Below, one piece after another: positions 34,805 to 41,927 of a DNA stretch of 64,000 bases (positions are counted from its first letter, which is position 1; each line of letters begins with the position of its first letter). Both the position numbers and the translations under genes were made by a program. Under the pieces are notes generated by a model. That model was not told the DNA's origin, made no database searches, and worked only from the letters and a program-made list of their open reading frames with translations. Source of the DNA: G963665005 sp963665005 (GTDB taxonomy: Bacteria; Bacillota; Clostridia; Christensenellales; SZUA-584); NCBI GenBank assembly GCA_963665005.2, contig CAXXTQ010000001.1:1798001-1862000 (forward strand). The letters run 5' to 3'.

Positions 34805-34880
34805 GGGAGCATAGCTCAGCTGGGAGAGCATTTGCCTTACAAGCAAGGGGTCACAGGTTCGAGCCCTGTTGCTCCCACCA
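34805..34880 (+). tRNA. tRNA-Val (anticodon TAC)
   Basis: Acceptor GGGAGCA pairs with TGCTCCC and CCA is encoded. The anticodon arm TTTGC-CTTACAA-GCAAG gives TAC, and the T-arm has GGTTCGAGCC. 76 nt, complete cloverleaf. Confidence 0.96.
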
Positions 34881-34884
34881 AAAT

Positions 34885-34962
34885 GGCCCGGTAGTTCAGT
34901 TGGTTTAGAACGCTAGCCTGTCACGCTAGAGGTCGAGGGTTCGAGTCCCTTCCGGGTCGCCA
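34885..34962 (+). tRNA. tRNA-Asp (anticodon GTC)
   Basis: Acceptor GGCCCGG pairs with CCGGGTC (one wobble), encoded GCCA end. The anticodon arm CTAGC-CTGTCAC-GCTAG gives GTC; T-arm GGGTTCGAGTCCC. It starts four bases after tRNA-Val. Confidence 0.96.
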
Positions 34963-35036
34963 ATTTCTTGTCTCTGGCATAGACTGTACGAGAAAAAGAT
35001 TTTGGCGTTTTTTTATCTAATAATCCGGGCGAATTT

Positions 35037-35111
35037 GCGGGAGTGACTCAGTGGTAGAGTGCGACCTTGCCAAGGTCGATGTCGCGGGTTCGAATCCCGT
35101 CTTCCGCTCCA
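35037..35111 (+). tRNA. tRNA-Gly (anticodon GCC)
   Basis: Acceptor GCGGGAG pairs with CTTCCGC (with a wobble), encoded TCCA end. The anticodon arm CGACC-TTGCCAA-GGTCG gives GCC; T-arm CGGGTTCGAATCCCG. Confidence 0.96.
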
Positions 35112-35147
35112 AAAAAATACTAATGGCCGAAAATAAGCGGCTTAAGC

Positions 35148-35176
35148 GTGAAAAATTTTAGTCGGCATGTTATAAT
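35148..35176 (+). promoter_or_regulatory. Internal promoter for tRNA-Cys and tRNA-Leu
   Basis: GTGAAA (35148-35153), a 17-base spacer and a perfect TATAAT (35171-35176) preceded by TG one base earlier, i.e. an extended -10. It lies 38 bases before tRNA-Cys. Confidence 0.6.
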
Positions 35177-35214
35177 TAATCTGCACGGCTTAAAATTTTG
35201 AGAATGGAGAATGC

Positions 35215-35289
35215 GGCGCCATAGCCAAGTGGTAAGGCCAAGGTCTGCAAAATCTTTATGCCCCGGTTCAAATCCGGGTGGCGCCTCCA
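35215..35289 (+). tRNA. tRNA-Cys (anticodon GCA)
   Basis: Acceptor GGCGCCA pairs with TGGCGCC, encoded TCCA end. The anticodon arm AAGGT-CTGCAAA-ATCTT gives GCA (one G-U pair); T-arm CCGGTTCAAATCCGG. Confidence 0.94.
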
Positions 35290-35325
35290 TTTTTTTTTGG
35301 GCTTTAATACAGGGCCCAACAGTTT

Positions 35326-35413
35326 GCCGAAGTGGCGGAATTGGCAGACGCACGGGACTTAAAATCCCGCGGTGATTTTCACTGTACCGGTTCAAGTCCG
35401 GTCTTCGGCACCA
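35326..35413 (+). tRNA. tRNA-Leu (anticodon TAA)
   Basis: 88 nt with a long variable arm, as expected for Leu. Acceptor GCCGAAG pairs with CTTCGGC, and ACCA is encoded. The anticodon arm CGGGA-CTTAAAA-TCCCG gives TAA. Confidence 0.95.
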
Positions 35414-35432
35414 GCCGGCCAGCGCCGGCACG

Positions 35433-35470
35433 CAATGTTCGCGATAGATTTTGCGGACATTGTTTTTTTA
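35433..35470 (+). terminator. Terminator of the tRNA cluster
   Basis: A 10-bp stem with one G-U pair (35433-35442 with 35453-35462) is followed by seven T. Confidence 0.85.
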
Positions 35471-35510
35471 TTATCCGCGTAAGAAAAAATCAAAAACTAT
35501 TCACTCATAC

Positions 35511-35546
35511 GAACGCGAATCTTGTATCAGGTTGGCGTTCTTTTTT
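35511..35546 (+). terminator. Second terminator-like hairpin before degV
   Basis: GAACGC (35511-35516) pairs with GCGTTC (35535-35540) across an 18-base loop and is followed by six T. It may be a back-up stop for the tRNA transcript. Nothing else was recognised in the AT-rich stretch up to degV. Confidence 0.5.
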
Positions 35547-35678
35547 AGTTTCCGCGTAATTTTAATTTTATTAAAGTTTGCTATTTTTTTATTGCGCTTG
35601 TATTAATAATATTAATTCCCCTTGCATTTGTATAAAATAAAACTTATCATTAAGTAATAAAATAAGGAAAAGTGAATA

Positions 35679-36569
35679 ATGAGTGATTTTATAATAAGCG
35701 TAGATTCATCGGCATGTTTTTCTGCCGAACAATTAAAAAAATATGGAATTTTGATGGCGCATCTTTCGTATACACTCGACGGTAAAGTATTTAAGGATAA
35801 GTTCGACAATGATGAGCAAAAGCAGGAGTTTTATGATAAGCTCTCCGCAGGGCATAAAGCGCAGTCATCAAAGGTCAATCCTTCAACATATTATGAGGTT
35901 TGGGAGCAGACTCTTAAAAACGGTATAGATATACTGCATCTTTCGCTCTCTGGAAAGGTAAGCGGTTCTTACGAAAGCGCCTGCCAGGCTGCCAAAGAGC
36001 TTTACGAAAAATACGCAAGAAAAATAGAAGTCGTCGATACAAAAACGGGTAGTTTCGCAATAACTGCACTTGCTCTTGATTTACTAGATATTAAAAAAGG
36101 CGCGACTATAGAACAGGCTAAAGAATTTGTACTGAATGTGCTTGCTGATTATAACCTTGTGTTTACCGTGGGCGATATTAAGCATTTATACAGAGGCGGC
36201 AGAATAAGCCATATGCAGGCACTTGTCGGCGGGCTGCTGAATCTAAAACCGGTTTTGTATATAAGCGAGAAGGGTAAGCTAGAGCTTGTTACAAACGCCA
36301 GAGGAAGAAGAAAAGCTTTGAGCATTTTGGTAGAAAAAATGCAGAAGAATTTTTCTAAGCTTACGGACAGCGCGGCCATAGCGCACGGGGGAGACATCTC
36401 CGCGGCAGAAGAACTTAAGAATAAGCTGATCAATGTGTTTCCAAAATTAAAAGAAATAAAAATAGATTATCTGACGCCTGTGCTTGGGCTGCACGCAGGC
36501 CCCGGGTCTTTGATACTTTGCTTTAAAGGCAAAAAAAGAGATTTGCTGATAAAAGAAGCAAATTTTTAG
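35679..36569 (+). CDS. DegV-family fatty-acid-binding protein
   Basis: DegV/FakB proteins hold a fatty acid for the kinase FakA (encoded at 24343). Family features: the N-terminal IISVDSSACFS, the SSKVNPSTYYEVWEQ and LSLSGKVSGSYESA segments, EVVDTKTGSFA, the YRGGRISHMQA motif and the C-terminal GLHAGPGSLILCF that cradles the carboxylate. 296 aa is normal. AAGGA lies ahead of the ATG. No lipid specificity can be inferred. Confidence 0.9.
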   Translation: MSDFIISVDSSACFSAEQLKKYGILMAHLSYTLDGKVFKDKFDNDEQKQEFYDKLSAGHKAQSSKVNPSTYYEVWEQTLKNGIDILHLSLSGKVSGSYESACQAAKELYEKYARKIEVVDTKTGSFAITALALDLLDIKKGATIEQAKEFVLNVLADYNLVFTVGDIKHLYRGGRISHMQALVGGLLNLKPVLYISEKGKLELVTNARGRRKALSILVEKMQKNFSKLTDSAAIAHGGDISAAEELKNKLINVFPKLKEIKIDYLTPVLGLHAGPGSLILCFKGKKRDLLIKEANF

Positions 36570-36590
36570 AATAAAGATTGTTGAGAAAAT

Positions 36591-37745
36591 ATGGATACTA
36601 TAAAGCCTGGAAATCCAAAGTTTTGGATAATATTTATTTGCATTTTAATTTCTATAATTATTGCTGTGCTGTTTTTCTTACCGAAAAATCAAGAGCTTCC
36701 CATTGCTCTTGATGCCGGCAATATAAATTATATGGTATATTTCGGCACAAATGAAAAAGTATTAGAAGCGGGCAAAGACGATATCCGAATAAACAAGTTT
36801 GCCGAGTTATTTAATCAATCATATAAATATACCGATGATGCAGGGACAACTTACCCTGATTTGGTTAATGTAATAATGAAAGACGGCTCAAAAATCGGTA
36901 TTTGGTGGGGTTCACAAGGTTTTATCACGGTGAGCAATGAGATTATACAATTTAATATGCAAAATGAAGAGCTGGAAGATTTTTTGTCTGAAATAGTGAC
37001 TGATGAATATACTCCCGCTTTTGAAAAAACTGCGGCAAAAGGCTTAGAGCTGTATGTTTGGAAGAATTCGCAAATTACAGGTAATGAAGATGTTTACTAT
37101 ACTTTGCTGCAGGGCACAAACAGAATCAAAGACCGCTCTGAAATTTATGATTTGAAAGTTGCCACAAATAATATAGACGATATAAATGATATGCTGTCAG
37201 AGTACAGAAATGATACTGAGGTTTTTGTTACTTTAGCTATGCCTGATGAGGGTGCGAATTCGGGGCAGGAAATGCCCGAGCCTGTTGACATGCAGGCTGT
37301 CATGGATAAATTAGAATTTCCAGTTGACAGGCAAGAGATACAAAATGAAGAGCGTTTAAAAGAAAAGGATATACAAGCTGCGCGCGAAGTTGTTTACAAA
37401 TATTTTAGCGCCCTTAACGCTAAAGACGATGAAGCGATTAAGGCGGTATTGCATCCCCGCTTAAATGATAATAATTCTGCAGTATTATATGGCGAAGAAA
37501 CAATCAAATTAATTGAAGTTCATGAATTTGATCCGCATGACGGAATGCTTAAGAGTTTTGGAGCACAGCACTTGGAAATAGACGAGAGCAATATCATCGT
37601 TTTCAAAGTTGATTTCTATGTTGAGATTCCAGAAGATAAAACAATGGAAACCTCATATGAAGAGGGAATGTATTATGATTGGAATATCATTCTTGTTCGT
37701 GAAGACACAAATTGCCCGTGGCTGATATATGAGCAGGGCTATTGA
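36591..37745 (+). CDS. Membrane-anchored protein with a DUF4829-like C-terminal domain
   Basis: Function unknown. One N-terminal membrane segment (about residues 11-31, FWIIFICILISIIIAVLFFL) with the bulk outside the cell. Residues 45-210 form a beta-rich region without a recognised motif. A Met/Pro/Glu-rich linker follows near 220-235. The last ~130 residues (QAAREVVYKYFSALNAKDDEAIKAVLHP...) have the NTF2/DUF4829 pattern. It follows degV by 21 bases with a weak ribosome site and ends in a strong terminator. Composition is somewhat more AT-rich than its neighbours. Confidence 0.8.
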   Translation: MDTIKPGNPKFWIIFICILISIIIAVLFFLPKNQELPIALDAGNINYMVYFGTNEKVLEAGKDDIRINKFAELFNQSYKYTDDAGTTYPDLVNVIMKDGSKIGIWWGSQGFITVSNEIIQFNMQNEELEDFLSEIVTDEYTPAFEKTAAKGLELYVWKNSQITGNEDVYYTLLQGTNRIKDRSEIYDLKVATNNIDDINDMLSEYRNDTEVFVTLAMPDEGANSGQEMPEPVDMQAVMDKLEFPVDRQEIQNEERLKEKDIQAAREVVYKYFSALNAKDDEAIKAVLHPRLNDNNSAVLYGEETIKLIEVHEFDPHDGMLKSFGAQHLEIDESNIIVFKVDFYVEIPEDKTMETSYEEGMYYDWNIILVREDTNCPWLIYEQGY

Positions 37746-37757
37746 TATAATTTATTT

Positions 37758-37789
37758 ATGAGCGGGCGGAGAGCTACGCTCATTTTTTT
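37758..37789 (+). terminator. Terminator after the DUF4829-like gene
   Basis: ATGAGCG (37758-37764) pairs with CGCTCAT (37777-37783) and runs into seven T. It overlaps the last codons of convergent spoVAE. Confidence 0.85.
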
Positions 37790-38136
37790 GTTTTCGGAGA
37801 AAAAATCAAAGCTATAAGATATCCAAACAGCACGGCCGCTGCAATGCCTCCCGCTGTGCCTGATACGCCTCCCGATAGCGCGCCCATTATTCCTGATTCG
37901 TCTACGGCGGAAAACGCTCCTTTAGCTAAAGAGAATCCGAATCCTGTAAGAGGAACCTGAGCTCCCGCTCCGGCAAAATCTACTAAAGGCTCGTATACGC
38001 CAACCGCCGTCAGCACTACTCCCAAAGTTACAAAAAGCACGAGTATTCTCGCCGGTGTAAGGTTTGTTTTAGAAAGCAGAATCTGGCCTGCTACGCATAT
38101 GCCTCCGCCGATAATAAAAGCCCACAGATAATTCAT
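37780..38136 (-). CDS. spoVAE: Stage V sporulation protein AE
   Basis: Integral membrane part of the SpoVA channel that moves dipicolinic acid (DPA) into the forespore and out at germination. 118 aa with about three to four hydrophobic helices and the conserved GGGICVAGQILLSKT, GVYEPLVDFAGAGAQVPLTGFG and AKGAF segments. I chose ATG at 38136, six bases after GGGGTG; an in-frame GTG at 38145 overlaps that site. It overlaps the spoVAD stop by four bases. No spoVAEA or spoVAF follows. Confidence 0.93.
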   Translation of the reverse strand: MNYLWAFIIGGGICVAGQILLSKTNLTPARILVLFVTLGVVLTAVGVYEPLVDFAGAGAQVPLTGFGFSLAKGAFSAVDESGIMGALSGGVSGTAGGIAAAVLFGYLIALIFSPKTKK

Positions 38137-39155
38137 GATTCGCACCCCATTTCAATAGACACCGCGTGCGCGATAGCCGGTATGTCTTCTCCCTGAAGAA
38201 AACTCGTCGGGCTGTGCAGCGCGCCTGTCGCGACAAAGAGTATACGCTTTATTTTTTCGCTTCTCATTTCGTTTATAAAATATCCGTTTAAAAGCGAAGC
38301 TCCGCAGCCGCAGCCGCTTCCGCCGCATTTCATTTTTTCATCGCCCTGATATATAAGCACTCCGCAGTCTGCGTGGTTTGCCGATAAATCATACCCTGCC
38401 TCAGACGCCAAATGTATCAAAAGCTCCGTTCCGAATGTCCCGAGGTCTCCCGTGATGATTTTGTCATAATAATCGGGTTTTCTCTGCGTTTCTTCAAGAT
38501 GTGAAAGTATAGTGTCGGCGGCGGCAGGCGCCATCGCTGCACCCATATTATTAACATCTGTGATACCCATATCTATTACTTTTCCAGTCGTTGCGAACGT
38601 TATAGACGGGCAGCCGGTATCACGGGCAGACGATAATATGGACGAGCCTGCCGCTGTAACTGTGCTTTGTGACGTCGGCGTTTTCGGAGTGCCGAGCTCA
38701 AGCGGCTTTCTGTATTGGCGTTCTGCCGTAGCAAAATGGCTGCTTGTGGCGCATGCAATGTATTTCGCAAATCCTCCGTCGATTAGCATAGAGCCGAGTA
38801 TCAGAGTTTCCGCCATGGTAGAACACGCGCCGTACAACCCGAAAAAGGGAATTTCAATATCTCTTGCCGAAAAAGATGAAGATATTATTTGGTTTAAAAG
38901 GTCTCCTCCAAACAAATACGATATATCTTCTTTTTGTATTCCTGCCTTTTTTATTGCAGTTTTAAGCGCAGTAAAAAACATTTTGCGCTCTGCCAGTTCA
39001 TATGTCTTTTCTCCCCAGAGTTCATCATCAAAAACAATATCAAACGTGTTTCCGAGCGGCCCGTCTTTTTCAGCTTTTCCGGCAATTGCGGCCGAAGAGG
39101 CTATTATCGGGGGATTATCAAACCTTACCGTTTTTTTACCCACACGAGTTCCCAT
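38133..39155 (-). CDS. spoVAD: Stage V sporulation protein AD
   Basis: Soluble thiolase-fold component of the SpoVA complex, known from Bacillus to bind DPA. Seen: GKKTVRFDNPPIIASSAAIAGKAE, the GPLGNTFD loop, FGLYGACSTMAETL with the thiolase-position Cys, ATSSHFATAERQYRKPLE, GDLGTFGTELL and a CGGSGCGCGAS stretch. 340 aa matches the family. It starts one base after spoVAC. A long opposite-strand frame overlaps it and is treated as a shadow. Confidence 0.96.
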   Translation of the reverse strand: MGTRVGKKTVRFDNPPIIASSAAIAGKAEKDGPLGNTFDIVFDDELWGEKTYELAERKMFFTALKTAIKKAGIQKEDISYLFGGDLLNQIISSSFSARDIEIPFFGLYGACSTMAETLILGSMLIDGGFAKYIACATSSHFATAERQYRKPLELGTPKTPTSQSTVTAAGSSILSSARDTGCPSITFATTGKVIDMGITDVNNMGAAMAPAAADTILSHLEETQRKPDYYDKIITGDLGTFGTELLIHLASEAGYDLSANHADCGVLIYQGDEKMKCGGSGCGCGASLLNGYFINEMRSEKIKRILFVATGALHSPTSFLQGEDIPAIAHAVSIEMGCES

Positions 39156-39156
39156 A

Positions 39157-39615
39157 TTAAAATGGCCCGAATATATAGTAGATCAGCCCGGCGATTATAG
39201 AAGAACTGATTCCGTAAACGAGTATAGGCCCTGCTATGGTAAAAAGTTTTGCGCCAACACCCAAAATATACCCTTCCCATTTATATTCCATCGCAGGAGC
39301 TACAATAGAGTTTGCAAAGCCTGTAATAGGCACTATAGAGCCGGCTCCCGCATATCTGCCTATAACGTCGTACACGCCTATTCCGGTAAGCAGGGCACCG
39401 AGAAAAATCAGTACTGCAGAACGAAAAATGTTTACGCCTTCTTCGTCGAGAAAAAGTATGTTTTTTGAAAAATCGTTCAGCGCTTCGCCAAAAGCACAGA
39501 TAAGCCCGCCAACTAAAAAAGCTAATAAGCATTCTTTTAACAGATGGCTTTTTGGCATATTTTTTTCTACATATTGCTTATAACTTGTCTTTTCTACCAC
39601 ATCTTTAATATCCAT
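39157..39615 (-). CDS. spoVAC: Stage V sporulation protein AC
   Basis: Multi-helix membrane subunit of the SpoVA DPA channel; in Bacillus it behaves as a mechanosensitive channel. Seen: the N-terminal YKQYVEKNMPKSHLLKECLLAFLVGGLICAFGE pattern typical of SpoVAC and the GVYDVIGRYAGAGSIVPITGFANS segment shared with SpoVAE. 152 aa is normal. The ribosome site is weak, with AAAGG about 15 bases upstream. It is preceded by a 35-aa ORF in the same operon. Confidence 0.95.
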   Translation of the reverse strand: MDIKDVVEKTSYKQYVEKNMPKSHLLKECLLAFLVGGLICAFGEALNDFSKNILFLDEEGVNIFRSAVLIFLGALLTGIGVYDVIGRYAGAGSIVPITGFANSIVAPAMEYKWEGYILGVGAKLFTIAGPILVYGISSSIIAGLIYYIFGPF

Positions 39616-39624
39616 TTTTTACTT

Positions 39625-39732
39625 TCATACCTTTTGCTGTTTTTCGGGCACCGTTTTATTAAACTCTTCGCTTTCTTCCACGGCAGGCGTATAGCCTGTG
39701 TTGACCTGCGGAATTTTTACGTATTTTTTCAT
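39625..39732 (-). CDS. Unrecognised 35-aa ORF inside the spoVA operon
   Basis: Frame of 35 codons plus stop, starting ATG with AAAGGA six bases upstream. It fits between spoVAB (14-base gap) and spoVAC (9-base gap). The peptide begins MKKYVKIPQVNTGYTP and continues EESEEFNKTVPEKQQKV: hydrophilic, charged, with no membrane segment or signal. It fills an otherwise empty gap in a tightly packed operon, which argues for a real gene. No homologue is known to me. Confidence 0.55.
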   Translation of the reverse strand: MKKYVKIPQVNTGYTPAVEESEEFNKTVPEKQQKV

Positions 39733-39746
39733 TGTTTATCCTTTCT

Positions 39747-40160
39747 CTAAAATCCCCCAAATATCCAAAAAATCAATGATCCTGTCATTTTTCCTGCAAC
39801 GACTGCTAAAAATATCATTGCAATATAGTTATTTGATATTCCGAAGTTTTTTATTACGGGTATGGAATCTACAATATCCGCAAGGCAGGCTATAAATATA
39901 CCCACATAAATTCCTGCAAATAAACCAAACAGGCCAGGCAGTATTACGCCTGAGTTAATGCTTAAATCAAAAATCGTGATTAACGCCCCGAAAATTCCGC
40001 CTGCTGCGTTGCTCAGCGAGACTGGAAGCACTGCGTCTTTAAGGCCGAGGCTAATTATAGATTTTGAAAAAACACCAAGCGCAATATAAAAGGCGCAAAG
40101 CGCGCTGCCCGATATAATTCCGCCGCACAAGCCCGCAACGCCGGATAAAATATCACTCAT
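39747..40160 (-). CDS. spoVAB: Stage V sporulation protein AB
   Basis: Membrane protein of the spoVA operon, role in the DPA channel not well defined. 137 aa with four to five hydrophobic helices and a GLCGGIISGSALCAFYIALGV start typical of SpoVAB, a central SNAAGG and a FAGIYVGIFIACLADI segment. Assigned by size, topology and position between spoVAA and spoVAC as in Bacillus. It overlaps the 3' end of spoVAA by eight bases. Confidence 0.85.
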   Translation of the reverse strand: MSDILSGVAGLCGGIISGSALCAFYIALGVFSKSIISLGLKDAVLPVSLSNAAGGIFGALITIFDLSINSGVILPGLFGLFAGIYVGIFIACLADIVDSIPVIKNFGISNNYIAMIFLAVVAGKMTGSLIFWIFGGF

Positions 40161-40734
40161 AGCCGCTTTTGTTCTTTTCGGATAAATATCTTCTTAAATC
40201 GTTCTCGTGCTTATGTATATCAAGGTCAAGCACCGTCGGAATATTCTTTTTTCTTTTTAGCAGCCCGAATAAAACAACGAACCCGACAGCGATTCCGGCA
40301 GTATACGGTATGCTGACCACTGGCACGTATGTCTGCTGTATTCCTGTAAAAAAATAATATATACCGCTGTGTACCTCGCTCATATTAACGTCTTTATGAA
40401 ACGTCATAATAGCGACAGCCCCGCCAAAAAACATAACAACGCACAATATAAATATTTTTAAAAAAACTATGAATTTTTTTTGTTCTTTGCTGTTTAAAAT
40501 GACATTGCATATCGTCGGCCCGAGACTCGTGATATTGCAATCGGGATAAAGCTCTGTCAGCTTCTTTGATATTTCAAACGCAGTAAAAGAAGCCGATTTG
40601 TTTTTTATTCCAAGAAACGACTGCGACAGTTTTTTATCATTGGCACCGTAAATAGAACAGATATCGGACAACGGTATTTTTGTGTTTTGAGTATATACAG
40701 TTTCTTTAAGGCAAAATGTTAAATCTTTTTTCAT
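40153..40734 (-). CDS. spoVAA: Stage V sporulation protein AA
   Basis: First classical spoVA gene. 193 aa: a soluble N-terminal domain of about 90 residues (LSDICSIYGANDKKLSQSF) followed by two membrane helices (about 95-115 and 145-165) and a basic tail, as in Bacillus SpoVAA (about 206 aa). Sequence is diverged, so the call rests on topology, size and gene order. Many Clostridia keep only AC-AD-AE, so AA and AB here are of note. The start lies three bases after a 43-aa frame. Confidence 0.82.
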   Translation of the reverse strand: MKKDLTFCLKETVYTQNTKIPLSDICSIYGANDKKLSQSFLGIKNKSASFTAFEISKKLTELYPDCNITSLGPTICNVILNSKEQKKFIVFLKIFILCVVMFFGGAVAIMTFHKDVNMSEVHSGIYYFFTGIQQTYVPVVSIPYTAGIAVGFVVLFGLLKRKKNIPTVLDLDIHKHENDLRRYLSEKNKSGYE

Positions 40735-40737
40735 AGC

Positions 40738-40869
40738 TTATACGTACCAGGCGTTAATATATGTCTCCAAACCGGATTGCCCGAACAAAAATATAAACAG
40801 CAATACCAATAAAAATATTGCAGTAATAATTATTAATGCAACTACCAATTTGTGATTTAATAAATTCAA
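40738..40869 (-). CDS. Possible 43-aa single-helix membrane peptide before spoVAA
   Basis: TTG-started frame of 43 codons whose stop is three bases before the spoVAA ATG. It has a short basic N-terminus (NLLNHK), one long hydrophobic helix (about 8-29), then GQSGLETYINAWYV. AGGAC lies 11 bases upstream of the TTG, so the ribosome site is weak. An in-frame stop lies seven codons upstream, so the frame cannot extend much. It could be a sporulation membrane peptide or a chance frame. Confidence 0.4.
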   Translation of the reverse strand: MNLLNHKLVVALIIITAIFLLVLLFIFLFGQSGLETYINAWYV

Positions 40870-40968
40870 TACCAGATTACGTCCTGTTTATTTATTTGCA
40901 GCGTAAGATATCGCAACGTTAGTATTATTTGCAGCATAGAAAAAATTATTTGTAAATCGTAATAATAA

Positions 40969-40983
40969 AGAGCAAATCTATTC
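40969..40983. repeat. 15-bp direct repeat, left copy
   Basis: AGAGCAAATCTATTC, identical to 41183-41197. The two copies bound the structured insert beside sigF. Confidence 0.85.
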
Positions 40984-41182
40984 GATCAGATTGATAAAAA
41001 AGTATTTATTTTTCATAAGGACTTAAGTAGGATAGAACCCGAATAAGCAACATGCCTTTCATCTGGCTCTGCCAGTGAATGGCTAATAATAATTCTAAAA
41101 AGAGCATAAAGCGCCCAATTGGCTGTGCCGAAGGGAGCAGGCGGGGCAAGACCCGATGACAAACGTGAGTTTGGCACCGGCC

Positions 41183-41197
41183 AGAGCAAATCTATTC
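41183..41197. repeat. 15-bp direct repeat, right copy over the sigF stop
   Basis: Identical to 40969-40983. This copy includes the sigF stop codon and last codons, like a target-site or attachment-core duplication at a gene's 3' end. Confidence 0.85.
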
Positions 41198-41209
41198 AAT
41201 TGCTTTTTT
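41185..41209 (+). terminator. Terminator-like hairpin for the plus-strand RNA
   Basis: AGCAA (41185-41189) pairs with TTGCT (41200-41204), followed by about six T. The hairpin lies in the end of sigF (antisense) and uses the direct repeat as its left arm. Confidence 0.5.
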
Positions 41210-41926
41210 AAGTTTGTTTATAGTTTTTGTAATAAGGCGTGAGACTTGAACCTGTGAAACTCCGAGTATATCGGCAATTTCCATTTGTGTTTTATCGCTG
41301 TAAAAACGAAGCATTATAAGCTGTCTTTCTTTTGCGTCAAGTTTTGCGATAAGTTCTTTTAGCAGTATCCTGTCTATCATTTCGTTATCGTAATCGCCTG
41401 CCATTGTATCTATCAAAAGCGTTTTTGAATTATCATCGTCAAAAGCGGGCTCGAATATAGACACGGGGTTGCGTACCGCTTCCATAGCAAAAACAATATC
41501 TTCGGGGCTCATTTCAAGTTTTGAGGCAAGCTCGTCTATTGTCGGCTCTCTTTTAAGATCTTCTTTCATTTTTTCTTTAACGCTGAAAATCTCGAAAGAT
41601 TTTTCGCGCAGAGACCTGCTCACTTTAATGATACCGTCGTCGCGCAGGAACCTTTTTATCTCTCCCGCGATCATGGGCACGGCGTATGTTGAAAAGCGTA
41701 CTTCAAATTTAGGGTCGTAACCGAGAATTGCCTTAACAAGCCCAAGGCTGCCTATCTGCATAAGATCGTCGAACTCTACTCCCCGGTTCAAAAATTTTTT
41801 TACAATGCTTTTAACTAAAGCGGTATTACGCATAACAAGTGTCTGTTTAGCGTCTTCGTCTCCGTTTTGAGCGGCTTTTATAAGCAAAAGCGCTTCTTCG
41901 TGTTTTAGCACACAATTGCCGGACAT
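41192..41926 (-). CDS. sigF: RNA polymerase sigma-F (SpoIIAC)
   Basis: First forespore-specific sigma factor, held by SpoIIAB and released by SpoIIAA. Sigma-70 regions are visible: region 2 (NRGVEFDDLMQIGSLGLVKAI, FSTYAVPMIAGEIKRFLRD), region 3, and region 4 with MEIADILGVSQVQVSRL. 244 aa. AGGAATATT precedes the ATG, one base after the spoIIAB stop. It is the third gene of the spoIIA operon, as in Bacillus. Confidence 0.97.
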   Translation of the reverse strand: MSGNCVLKHEEALLLIKAAQNGDEDAKQTLVMRNTALVKSIVKKFLNRGVEFDDLMQIGSLGLVKAILGYDPKFEVRFSTYAVPMIAGEIKRFLRDDGIIKVSRSLREKSFEIFSVKEKMKEDLKREPTIDELASKLEMSPEDIVFAMEAVRNPVSIFEPAFDDDNSKTLLIDTMAGDYDNEMIDRILLKELIAKLDAKERQLIMLRFYSDKTQMEIADILGVSQVQVSRLITKTINKLKKAIE

Positions 41927-41927
41927 A

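Larger units (their letters stand above)
40984..41209 (+). ncRNA. Candidate structured non-coding RNA beside sigF
   Basis: No protein frame fits this interval, and it is visibly more GC-rich than its flanks. On the plus strand GTGCC (41125-41129) pairs with GGCAC (41173-41177), with further outer pairing. It encloses two perfect hairpins: CGGG/CCCG (41142-41145 with 41152-41155) and CAAAC/GTTTG with a GTGA (GNRA) tetraloop (41160-41173). A CTGGC/GCCAG hairpin lies upstream (41063-41075). TTGATA-17-CATAAG (40991-41019) could be its promoter and a T-rich hairpin ends it. The GNRA loop favours the plus strand. The family is unidentified; the raiA-type RNA of Firmicutes is the first to test. Confidence 0.55.

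Noticed and set aside
35120..35431. Minus-strand frame of 103 codons across the tRNA cluster
   Set aside because: Antisense to tRNA-Cys and tRNA-Leu, no ribosome site.
35332..35559. Plus-strand frame starting MAELADARDLKSRG
   Set aside because: It runs through tRNA-Leu; this is the familiar false protein from reading a tRNA gene.
38512..39468. Long plus-strand open frame (318 codons) over spoVAD and spoVAC
   Set aside because: It is antisense to two well-recognised spoVA genes, has no ribosome site and no recognisable domain; a shadow of their codon use.
40870..40990. SigG promoter for the spoVA operon
   Set aside because: I looked for a GnATR -35 and CATnnTA -10 pair on the minus strand and found none with acceptable spacing.
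41050..41182. Minus-strand peptide frame through the structured element (contains SCPACSLRHSQLGALCSF)
   Set aside because: No start codon or ribosome site, and the sequence is better explained by RNA helices on the plus strand. Similar peptides in databases are probably translations of such RNA.
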